This document shows, piece by piece, positions 1-4,699 of a stretch of 7,224 bases of DNA (the first letter of the stretch is position 1; the number at the start of each line of letters is the position of its first letter). Location: positions 1-7,224 of the forward strand of contig DSBP01000272.1 in NCBI GenBank assembly GCA_011049465.1. The letters are read 5' to 3'. The notes beneath the pieces are model-generated. The model saw nothing but the letters and a program-made list of their open reading frames with translations. It did not search any database and had not been told where the DNA came from. The DNA is from a bacterium (lineage in GTDB: Bacteria; Oederibacteriota; PGYV01; DSBP01). Both the position numbers and the translations under genes were made by a program.

Positions 1-2
1 GG

Positions 3-128
3 ATTATAACATATATGCGCGGATTTGTTGAGAATGATAGTAAACAGTTTTTTCATGAAAAGTCCGAGGGTTGTGATATAATTATAACATCTAATATTCA
101 AGGAGAGGATAAAAATGAAAATTCTTGA
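3..128 (+). CDS. C-terminal fragment of an unidentified upstream gene (partial)
   Basis: One frame is open from the left edge of the window to a TGA at 126-128, giving about 41 residues that end in SEGCDIIITSNIQ followed by a short charged tail. Its stop lies 14 nt inside the next gene, the close packing expected of genes translated as an operon. I do not recognise the protein from this tail. An open frame of this length can occur by chance in AT-rich DNA, so the alternative is that this is untranslated DNA upstream of the methyltransferase. The regular mix of hydrophobic and charged residues makes coding slightly more likely. Confidence 0.4.
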   Translation: MITYMRGFVENDSKQFFHEKSEGCDIIITSNIQGEDKNENS

Positions 129-648
129 TGTGGGTTGCGGGTTAAAGACAAAAAAAGAAGGGGCAATAGGGCTGGATATAAGAAAATCGCCCAATGTGGA
201 CGTGGTGCACGATTTGGATCTTTTCCCCTATCCGTTTAATGATAACGAGTTTGACTATATTGAGATGTCGCATATCATCGAACATGTCCGGAAACCGCTT
301 GATGTCATGAATGAGATTTACAGGATATCAAAGGAGGGCGCTCAAATCAGGGTTATTACCCCGCATTACACCTCGCAGCTGTCCTACGGCGACATGGAAC
401 ATTTTCACAGGTTCGGGTATATAACATTCAAGACGCTTCAGGATTCCGGATGTTTCAGGATAAAGAAGCACAAATTGCATTTTATCGATTTTTATAAAGT
501 GTTCGGAATAAGCCTTCTGGCGAATCTTTTTCTGAGAAGATGGGAGAAATACCTGTCCTTCATATTTCCCGCGATGTATATAGAGGTTTTTCTCGAGGTT
601 ATAAACAAGGGCGAGGGCGGGGATTTGAAGGGGAGGTATGTTTATTAA
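115..648 (+). CDS. Small class I SAM-dependent methyltransferase (Methyltransf_11-like)
   Basis: This 177-residue protein is probably a cytoplasmic methyltransferase with an unknown acceptor. The glycine-rich SAM-binding loop is at the extreme N-terminus (LDVGCG, residues 4-9). An acidic residue that could bind the ribose follows (D21 in GLDI), then the PFNDNEFDYI strand and the HIIEHV motif (residues 53-58), which is typical of the Methyltransf_11 group. The PH residues at 83-84, within ITPHYTSQ, match the strand after motif III in this group. The C-terminal third is hydrophobic and basic and may pack against a membrane or partner. The start is supported by AGGAGAGG at 101-108, 6 nt upstream of the ATG. 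A possible upstream reading frame overlaps the start. Relatives are common in surface-glycan clusters, but nothing else here confirms that role. Confidence 0.85.
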   Translation: MKILDVGCGLKTKKEGAIGLDIRKSPNVDVVHDLDLFPYPFNDNEFDYIEMSHIIEHVRKPLDVMNEIYRISKEGAQIRVITPHYTSQLSYGDMEHFHRFGYITFKTLQDSGCFRIKKHKLHFIDFYKVFGISLLANLFLRRWEKYLSFIFPAMYIEVFLEVINKGEGGDLKGRYVY

Positions 649-781
649 GAAGGGCCTTTCGCCCCTGCATATCATTTTTTTCAGAGGCTGTATATCAGCT
701 CCATAACCGCTTCCCGGAAATACGGGGGATTATAGCACGAGTCTTTGTTTTGGTGTACAGGGCAACAATACAATAAATCAC

Positions 782-810
782 TTGACAAAGGTGAAATTTT
801 GTTATATATT
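782..810 (+). promoter_or_regulatory. Sigma70-type promoter of the AAA_14/DUF4143 ATPase gene
   Basis: A perfect -35 box TTGACA (782-787) is separated by 17 bp from a -10 box TATATT (805-810). The predicted transcription start is near 816-818, which places the hairpin at 818-849 at the very 5' end of the message. Confidence 0.8.
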
Positions 811-817
811 TCAATTG

Positions 818-849
818 TAAGTAATAAAATTCACGAATTATGTTACTTA
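818..849 (+). repeat. Leader inverted repeat (stem-loop) at the predicted 5' end of the ATPase mRNA
   Basis: TAAGTAA (818-824) is the exact reverse complement of TTACTTA (843-849). Inside these arms AATT (828-831) pairs with AATT (836-839) around a 4-nt CACG loop. The whole makes a 14-position stem with one A-A mismatch and one T-G wobble. The right arm ends on the first base of the ribosome site (849-856). It could act as an RNA hairpin affecting stability or translation, or as a DNA operator just downstream of the promoter. Confidence 0.6.
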
Positions 850-856
850 GAGGTGA
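849..856 (+). promoter_or_regulatory. Ribosome binding site selecting the TTG start at 861
   Basis: AGAGGTGA lies 4 nt upstream of TTG 861. The ATG at 840 in the same frame has no purine-rich site before it and lies inside the leader hairpin, so TTG 861 is preferred. Confidence 0.65.
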
Positions 857-860
857 AAAT

Positions 861-2177
861 TTGGACAAAAACGAGATAATACGCATACTAAATGACTGGA
901 ATTTCTGGGAAAAGGAGCAGGAGACCGGTTTTTTCAGGCATGACTACATCTCCAGGCTGGAGGCGCTGATGACAACCGGCCAAATAGCTGTAGTAACAGG
1001 CCCGCGGAGAGCCGGCAAGTCATTTATTATGCGCCAGATGGCAAAAAAATTGATTACCGGAGGGACAAACCCCAAAGATATTCTTATAGTAAATCTCGAA
1101 GACCCCAGGTTTACTTTGGCCGGAACAGCCCTGCTTGAGGAGATATTCGAAGCCTTTATGGAGAGGGTATCCACGGGAAAAGTTCCTGTTTTATTTCTCG
1201 ATGAAATACAGGAAATAGACAGGTTTGAGAAATGGGTGCTGATGATGAAAGACCTTGGAAAGGCAAAAATCGTCATATCCGGCTCAAACGCAAAACTGCT
1301 GAGCCGTGAACTGGGGACACTGCTTGCCGGCCGTCATCTTGACATGACGGTTTTTCCGCTTTCATTTGCGGAGTTTCTGGAATTTAACGGCTGCGGCCCG
1401 CAGGTGGAAACCCATGAACAGGAGCGCCGGGCAAAGGGCCTGCTTATAAAATATATTAAAGAAGGTTCTTTCCCTGAGGTTGTTCTTTCAGCCGCAAAAA
1501 AAGAGCTGCTGCTCTCCTACTACGAGGATGTGGTTAATAAGGATGTATTGAGGCGGTACAGGATAAGAAAACCGCAGGACCTGCGCGCTGCCGTAAAATA
1601 TCTGTTTTCAAATGTCTCCTCGCTTTTTACCTTTAATTCGATGGACCGCAGCCTTGGCATGTCCATAACATCGGCAAGGAACTACACCGGCTACATGGAA
1701 CAGGCGTACCTTCTTTTTTCCCTGAAGAGGTTCTCATATAAGCTGCGCGAACAGGAAAAGAGCCCGCGTAAAATATACGCAATAGACACAGGGCTTTGCA
1801 ATGCCGCCGGATTCAGGTTCTCTGACAACTACGGAAGGCTCGCGGAGAACGCTGTTTTTCTTTCCATCAAGAGGCGACAGAATGTGAATCCTGAATCAGA
1901 GTTGTATTACTGGAAGGATGAACTGCACCGCGAGGCTGATTTTGTTCTAAAAGGGGAAAAAGGCATACAGAAGATAATTCAGGTATGCTGGAACATGAAT
2001 GACATGAAGACAAGAAAAAGGGAGATTCACAGCCTGTCGCTTGCCATGCAGGATTTAAAATGCGGAAATGCCGAGATTATATCGGGAGAAGAAGAGGGGG
2101 AAGAGGAAATTTCCGGAGTAAAGATAAAAGTCACGCCTCTGTGGAAATGGCTTCTTGCAGCGCGGACAGGGGACTGA
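861..2177 (+). CDS. AAA_14/DUF4143-type P-loop ATPase
   Basis: From TTG 861 this is a 438-residue protein beginning MDKNEIIRILNDWNFW, the usual opening of this family. Walker A is GPRRAGKS (residues 47-54) and Walker B is VLFLDEIQEI with D114/E115. A sensor-like VISGSNAKLL and an AGR stretch follow. The C-terminal half carries the DUF4143 pattern: YAIDTGLCNA, an acidic LAENAVF, then YYWKDELHREADF and IIQVCW. This spacing of E, D and Q/K resembles a PD-(D/E)XK nuclease fold, although nuclease activity is not established for the family. These proteins are typically stand-alone, patchily distributed, and cytoplasmic with no proven substrate. The gene is monocistronic by its own promoter and leader hairpin. 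An ATG at 840 would add 7 residues but has no ribosome site. All key ATPase residues are intact. Confidence 0.92.
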   Translation: MDKNEIIRILNDWNFWEKEQETGFFRHDYISRLEALMTTGQIAVVTGPRRAGKSFIMRQMAKKLITGGTNPKDILIVNLEDPRFTLAGTALLEEIFEAFMERVSTGKVPVLFLDEIQEIDRFEKWVLMMKDLGKAKIVISGSNAKLLSRELGTLLAGRHLDMTVFPLSFAEFLEFNGCGPQVETHEQERRAKGLLIKYIKEGSFPEVVLSAAKKELLLSYYEDVVNKDVLRRYRIRKPQDLRAAVKYLFSNVSSLFTFNSMDRSLGMSITSARNYTGYMEQAYLLFSLKRFSYKLREQEKSPRKIYAIDTGLCNAAGFRFSDNYGRLAENAVFLSIKRRQNVNPESELYYWKDELHREADFVLKGEKGIQKIIQVCWNMNDMKTRKREIHSLSLAMQDLKCGNAEIISGEEEGEEEISGVKIKVTPLWKWLLAARTGD

Positions 2178-2287
2178 GGGAATCGTTCCGTTTTACCGGA
2201 TATGGGATGGGGCGGGCAGCGACAATGGTTACCATACAACATGAGAGGTAATACTGGAATAAGAGGGCCGGGAGGGCATAAAAAAAC

Positions 2288-2315
2288 TTGACAAATATAA
2301 CAATAATGTTATAAT
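2288..2315 (+). promoter_or_regulatory. Sigma70-type promoter of the NTase-HEPN operon
   Basis: A perfect -35 TTGACA (2288-2293) and a perfect -10 TATAAT (2310-2315) are separated by 16 bp. Transcription should start near 2322, about 20 nt before the predicted start codon. Confidence 0.85.
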
Positions 2316-2331
2316 CATAACATAAATGTTA
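2298..2331 (+). promoter_or_regulatory. Tandem palindromic operator, two TAACA-N4-TGTTA sites
   Basis: Two 14-bp sites, TAACA-N4-TGTTA at 2298-2311 and again at 2318-2331, have centres exactly 20 bp apart, close to two helical turns. The four half-sites alternate in orientation, so the middle pair also forms a perfect TGTTAT-AATC-ATAACA palindrome (2307-2322). Site 1 fills most of the promoter spacer and covers the first two bases of the -10 box. Site 2 covers the predicted transcription start and touches the ribosome site. Binding there would block transcription, and the winged-HTH protein encoded immediately downstream is the obvious candidate repressor. Confidence 0.7.
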
Positions 2332-2335
2332 GGAG
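2331..2335 (+). promoter_or_regulatory. Ribosome binding site selecting ATG 2342
   Basis: AGGAG ends directly against an ATG at 2336, which leaves no spacing. The in-frame ATG at 2342 is 6 nt away, the normal distance, so translation most likely begins at 2342. Confidence 0.75.
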
Positions 2336-2341
2336 ATGGAT

Positions 2342-2932
2342 ATGGATTTAAACCTTAAAGCAGCAGAGCTTGTTGACACAAGGGCCAAGCAGAGGGTGGC
2401 GGCGTTTCTTCTTGACAACTACCACTCCATGACAACTGCTGAAGCAGCGCGGATTATTAAAATGCCTGTTATGACCGTACTGCGGGTTATGAATTTTTTT
2501 GAGGCTGAAGGGCTTGCCGGGAAAAGGCGGGTGGGCACAGCCTGGGTTTGGGATGTAAAAAAGGATAGCTACGCCTACCGAATCCTTGAAAAGACATTTA
2601 AAAAACTTATAAAAGCACCATCTGTGATTGAAGAAATAAAAGGCCTGATTAAAGAACGGCTTAAGGGTTCGCCCGCAGTTGAGGCCAAGCTTTACGGCTC
2701 TGTGGCACGCGGGGATTTTACGGAAGGCAGCGATATTGATTTGTTTGTGGTTGTGCGTGAAGAGCGGGATAAAACAGCATTTGAGGCTGTAGAGGCCGGG
2801 CTTAACAATGATATCTCGGATATGTTTGGAAGAACGCTTATGTCTTACGTGGTCAGCAGGAAAGAAAGAAAAGTTAAAAAAAATCTTGCGCTGATGAAAA
2901 ATATTGAAAAAGAAGGGTTGTCTGTAATATAA
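2342..2932 (+). CDS. Winged-HTH plus minimal nucleotidyltransferase fusion (MNT-type antitoxin candidate)
   Basis: This 196-residue protein has two parts. Residues 14-72 form a winged helix-turn-helix: TTAEAARIIKMPVMTVLRVM is the recognition region, EAEGLAGKRR leads into the wing, and AWVWDV ends it. Residues 92-196 form a minimal nucleotidyltransferase with GSVARGDFTEGSDIDLFVV (starting at G119), the hallmark GS-x-ARG...SDxD motif. D131 and D133 are the first two metal ligands. I see no clear third acidic residue in the later strand (LMSYVVS), so catalysis may be weak or use another residue. In known MntA-HepT-type systems the MNT partner AMPylates and silences the HEPN toxin. Here the HEPN-like gene follows 31 nt downstream and the promoter carries palindromes suited to a dimeric HTH repressor, so this protein may act as both antitoxin and autorepressor. 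Confidence 0.85.
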   Translation: MDLNLKAAELVDTRAKQRVAAFLLDNYHSMTTAEAARIIKMPVMTVLRVMNFFEAEGLAGKRRVGTAWVWDVKKDSYAYRILEKTFKKLIKAPSVIEEIKGLIKERLKGSPAVEAKLYGSVARGDFTEGSDIDLFVVVREERDKTAFEAVEAGLNNDISDMFGRTLMSYVVSRKERKVKKNLALMKNIEKEGLSVI

Positions 2933-2933
2933 T
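2904..2933 (+). promoter_or_regulatory. Possible internal promoter for the HEPN-like gene
   Basis: TTGAAA (2904-2909) and TATAAT (2928-2933) are 18 bp apart inside the last codons of the nucleotidyltransferase gene. A second TATAAT overlaps at 2933-2938. The run from here through the ribosome site resembles the promoter-leader stretch at 3397-3450. It could let the HEPN-like gene be transcribed without the upstream operator. Confidence 0.5.
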
Positions 2934-2963
2934 ATAATAGTAAAAAGCATAGAGGGGAAGAGC

Positions 2964-3377
2964 ATGAAAAAAACAATAACCAGGTATGTGGATAAGTATT
3001 TGTATGTTAATTACCTGAAGAGGGCGAACGAATGCCTGAAATCTGCCCAAAGAGAACTTCAGGAAGGGGCTTTATCCTCGTCAGCTATTTGCGCCATTCA
3101 TTCCTGCATCTCCGCGGTTGATTCAATTTGCGTATATTACCTTGGTAAGAGAGGGGCCGGTATAAGGCACGAGGACGCGGTGGAATTGATGATGTCAATT
3201 AAGGAAGTCGGGCATGAAGAACTCTCGGCTGTTAAAGCAAAAGTTATCAGGGTATTAAAGATTAAGAATATGGCGGAATACGAGGAAAGGCTGGTTAAAA
3301 AGAACGAAGCGGAAAAGCTGTGTGAAAACGCGGCGGTGATTCTTCGTTTTGCGGCTTCAAAGCTTCCGTCGGTGTGA
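2964..3377 (+). CDS. HEPN-like protein (toxin candidate, partner of the upstream NTase)
   Basis: This 137-residue, mostly helical protein has the HEPN (PF05168-like) pattern: NYLKRANECLKSAQRELQEG is helix 1, SSSAICAIHSCISAVDSICVYYL is helix 2, then a loop with H69 (IRHEDAVELM), and a late helix ending KNEAEKLCENAAVIL. HEPN toxins are often RNases with an R-X4-6-H motif. Here the late helix reads IKNMAEY (100-106) with no histidine. The only R-to-H spacing of that length is R63 to H69, in the loop after helix 2, which is not the usual place. RNase activity is therefore uncertain. Tyr106 sits where MntA-modified HepT toxins have their target tyrosine, but that alignment is inferred. The ribosome site is AGAGGGGAAG (2951-2960). 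The spacing to the NTase gene (31 nt) and the pairing support a toxin-antitoxin-like module. A structural partner role instead of a toxin role is possible. Confidence 0.78.
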   Translation: MKKTITRYVDKYLYVNYLKRANECLKSAQRELQEGALSSSAICAIHSCISAVDSICVYYLGKRGAGIRHEDAVELMMSIKEVGHEELSAVKAKVIRVLKIKNMAEYEERLVKKNEAEKLCENAAVILRFAASKLPSV

Positions 3378-3396
3378 AAATACCGGCAAAAAAAGA

Positions 3397-3425
3397 TTGA
3401 AATAAATCCGCGGGAGTGGTATATA
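3397..3425 (+). promoter_or_regulatory. Promoter of the three-stem leader / pilin transcript
   Basis: TTGAAA (3397-3402) is followed after 17 bp by TATATA (3420-3425), preceded by TGG, an extended -10 arrangement. A TATAAT at 3422-3427 is an alternative -10 with a 19-bp spacer. The predicted start near 3432 lies just before the first paired arm of the RNA element. Confidence 0.6.
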
Positions 3426-3439
3426 ATATATAAAAATAT

Positions 3440-3513
3440 AGAGGGGAAAGAACGATAATCATACGCGTTAAGCGTCGTATTTTTGGCGTTTGCGCGCCGT
3501 ATTTCCCCTTTTT
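3440..3513 (+). ncRNA. Structured RNA candidate: three-stem leader with terminator-like end (attenuator or small RNA)
   Basis: The outer stem pairs 3440-3449 (core AGGGGAAA) with 3502-3511 (core TTTCCCCT), 10 pairs with one wobble. Inside are two hairpins. ATACGCG with CG-T-CGTAT (3461-3480) forms 7 pairs with one bulged T and a TTAAG loop. GGCG/CGCC (3485-3498) has a 6-nt loop. The outer 3' arm runs straight into T3509-3513, as in an intrinsic terminator. ATACG can also pair with a second CGTAT copy at 3498-3502, which would break the outer stem and give an antiterminator-like alternative. It could be the terminator of the HEPN operon, a roughly 80-nt stand-alone RNA, or a leader that decides read-through into the pilin gene. 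It matches no riboswitch class I know. Confidence 0.5.
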
Positions 3514-3520
3514 AAAAAAC

Positions 3521-3538
3521 AACAGTGCGGGAGCTGTT
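3521..3538 (+). repeat. Short stem-loop between the leader element and the pilin gene
   Basis: AACAG (3521-3525) pairs with CTGTT (3534-3538) around an 8-nt loop. It lies 12 nt before the pilin ribosome site and may be an extra leader stem. The stem is short and could be chance. Confidence 0.3.
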
Positions 3539-3564
3539 AATAAAATTAAAAAGGAGGAAAAACC

Positions 3565-3735
3565 ATGATGAAGCTGCTAGCAAAGAAAAAGGGGCAGGGG
3601 ATGACAGAATATATCCTGATAATAGCCCTTATCGCTATTGTTGTCATAGCTGGAGTCAGGCTTTTTGGCGGCAAGGTAAACGAAGGTTTTAGGGACGCTG
3701 CCGAACAGATAGAGCAGAATACAACCCGGAGATAG
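3565..3735 (+). CDS. Flp/Fap-type (type IVb) pilin, 56 residues
   Basis: This small gene encodes a type IVb (Flp) prepilin: a short basic leader MMKLLAKKKG, the processing motif G10|QGMTEY with Glu at +5 and Tyr at +6, a hydrophobic helix ILIIALIAIVVIAGVRLFGG, and a short charged tail ending NTTRR. A prepilin peptidase (TadV/PilD type) should cut after G10, and the mature 46-residue subunit would polymerise into a thin surface fibre through its N-terminal helix. The ribosome site AAGGAGG (3551-3557) is 7 nt upstream. No Tad/Flp assembly gene lies in the window, so it must use machinery encoded elsewhere or serve another role. It sits behind the structured leader at 3440-3513 and ahead of another foldable region, which suggests regulation at the RNA level. 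Confidence 0.88.
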   Translation: MMKLLAKKKGQGMTEYILIIALIAIVVIAGVRLFGGKVNEGFRDAAEQIEQNTTRR

Positions 3736-3746
3736 CTTAAAAAGAA

Positions 3747-3868
3747 GCATAATGCGCGTTATTGCGGCAAAATAGGGCTGTCATCGGCTGAATGCGTTTT
3801 TATTCAGCCTGTTGCGGCTCTTTTGCTCCGCAGTATCGCGCAGCCCGGCATAATACGCATTTACGTGC
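3747..3868 (+). repeat. Large nested inverted-repeat region (multi-branch structure) after the pilin
   Basis: Nested pairing is visible by eye. AATGCG (3751-3756) pairs with CGCATT (3856-3861), continued with bulges by TATT/AATA. GGGCTG (3775-3780) pairs with CAGCCC (3841-3846). Two inner hairpins are GGCTGAAT/ATTCAGCC (3786-3793 with 3802-3809, loop GCGTTTTT) and TGCGG/CCGCA (3813-3817 with 3828-3832). GCATAATRCGC occurs at both ends (3747-3757 and 3848-3858) as a direct repeat with one mismatch. No coding frame fits the region and no U-tract follows. It may be the pilin 3' UTR, a non-coding RNA, or a small non-autonomous repeat element. Confidence 0.5.
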
Positions 3869-3881
3869 TGTCTGAAAAAAA

Positions 3882-3909
3882 ATGACAATTTCTTTTGAGC
3901 GCGTATAAT
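3882..3909 (+). promoter_or_regulatory. Promoter of the small secreted-protein gene
   Basis: ATGACA (3882-3887) and a perfect TATAAT (3904-3909) are 16 bp apart. The expected start near 3916 means translation cannot begin at the in-frame TTG at 3895 and supports ATG 3988. Confidence 0.65.
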
Positions 3910-3987
3910 TTTTGTATAAAGCCGCGGGGCAGGAAACAGGTTTTCAGCCTTAGCCCTGCGGAAATAATAAACAGGCGAGTAAGGGCC

Positions 3988-4230
3988 ATGAAAAAAGGTT
4001 TTGTCTGTTTTGTGTTGTTTATTGTCTTCTTTTCATTTTCGGTTTCAGTGTCAGCGGCAAAGAGGCAGGATGTGGTTTATCTGAAGAACGGGAGCGTTAT
4101 AAGGAGGGAGATAGAGCGGATTCCCGGAAAAACAATCAAAGTGGAGACAAGGGACGGCTCGGTATTTGTTTACAAGATGAGCGAAGTTGAAAAGATTGCA
4201 AAGGAAGAGGTTAAGGGAAAGGCAGCTTGA
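3988..4230 (+). CDS. Small exported 'DVVYLKNGS' domain protein
   Basis: This 80-residue protein begins with a Sec signal peptide: MKKG, a hydrophobic core FVCFVLFIVFFSFSVSV, and a VSA|A cleavage site after residue 23. The mature part is one small beta-rich domain: DVVYLKNGSVIRREIERIPG, then VKVETRDGSVFVYKMSEVEKI with I in place of the first V. This pattern is common in secreted or envelope proteins of diderm bacteria and often stands at the N-terminus of a longer protein with an outer-membrane-type C-terminal region. Its function is unknown. The frame is open back to a TTG at 3895, but that lies upstream of the predicted transcription start. The ribosome site for ATG 3988 is weak (TAAGGG, 3980-3985). 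The gene stops 1 nt before a broken beta-barrel frame, so it may itself be the truncated front half of a once longer gene. Confidence 0.75.
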   Translation: MKKGFVCFVLFIVFFSFSVSVSAAKRQDVVYLKNGSVIRREIERIPGKTIKVETRDGSVFVYKMSEVEKIAKEEVKGKAA

Positions 4231-4231
4231 T

Positions 4232-4678
4232 TTGGAAATAAAAATAGCATCAAATACTTATCTGCTTGGACTGCTGCGCTGACACGGCGGCGGAATAATC
4301 TCTTACGTTCTGACCCCGGCGCTGAAGCCCGATGCGCTTGCGTTAGGAGCTGGAATGAGGTACTTTTTCAGGACCTCGGAAACACCGGACGCGCTGCTGG
4401 CAGGTTTTCAGCTTCAATACGGAGGGGGTTCAACGCATGGAAATATAGGAGAGAGCTCTGAATGGGAAGGCACTTTTTCCTATATTGCGTTTGTAATTGA
4501 AACAGCTTACAGGTGGAGGTTTGATAAGTTTCTTGTCTCTGTAGGAGTCCTTGGAGGAGGCGCCAATACTTTCAAGGATGAGTGGTATTACCTGCATACA
4601 CCGGGTGATGTTAAAGATGTATCCGGTGAGATTACTGTTTTTGGGATGTTTGAACTGCTGTTCGGGTTTGAGTTTTAA
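4232..4678 (+). pseudogene. Relic of an outer-membrane beta-barrel protein (interrupted)
   Basis: One frame reads LEIKIASNTYLLGLL, hits a TGA at 4280-4282, then continues HGGGIISYVLTPALK, GAGMRYFF, and alternating hydrophobic/aromatic strands (TFSYIAFVIETAYRWRF, FLVSVGVLGGGANTF) to a terminal strand ending LLFGFEF, with the C-terminal Phe typical of outer-membrane barrels. No signal peptide or good start precedes it. The nearest in-frame ATG, 4355, happens to follow AGGAG (4345-4349), but it lies in the middle of a predicted strand. The frame is offset by one from the preceding secreted-protein gene. The likeliest history is one gene with an N-terminal DVVYLKNGS domain and C-terminal barrel, broken by a frameshift and a stop or deletion. 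A short translated piece from 4355 (107 residues) cannot be excluded. Confidence 0.6.
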
Positions 4679-4699
4679 CAGCGTAAAAGCGGAAAACTG

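Noticed and set aside
77..82. TATAAT as promoter of the methyltransferase
   Set aside because: No convincing -35 lies 16-18 bp upstream, and an open frame may run through this DNA.
652..681. Terminator after the methyltransferase
   Set aside because: GGGC/GCCC is only 4 bp and the T-run begins 11 nt after the stem, too weak to call.
840..860. ATG 840 as start of the ATPase
   Set aside because: It has no ribosome site and lies within the leader hairpin. TTG 861 has AGAGGTGA at the right distance and gives the usual family N-terminus.
2224..2234. ATGGT-T-ACCAT palindrome between the ATPase and NTase genes
   Set aside because: It is a single 5-bp-arm palindrome more than 50 bp upstream of the promoter with no second copy. 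Chance is sufficient.
2348..2965. Long minus-strand open frame opposite the NTase gene
   Set aside because: Its composition is rich in His/Phe/Lys with no domain pattern, and the plus-strand frame shows clear wHTH and NTase motifs.
3747..3868. Integron attC site
   Set aside because: It is foldable, but I find no RYYYAAC / GTTRRRY core pair at the ends and no integrase or cassette nearby.
3895..3987. TTG 3895 as start of the secreted protein
   Set aside because: It precedes the predicted transcription start, overlaps the promoter, and would bury the signal peptide behind 31 residues.
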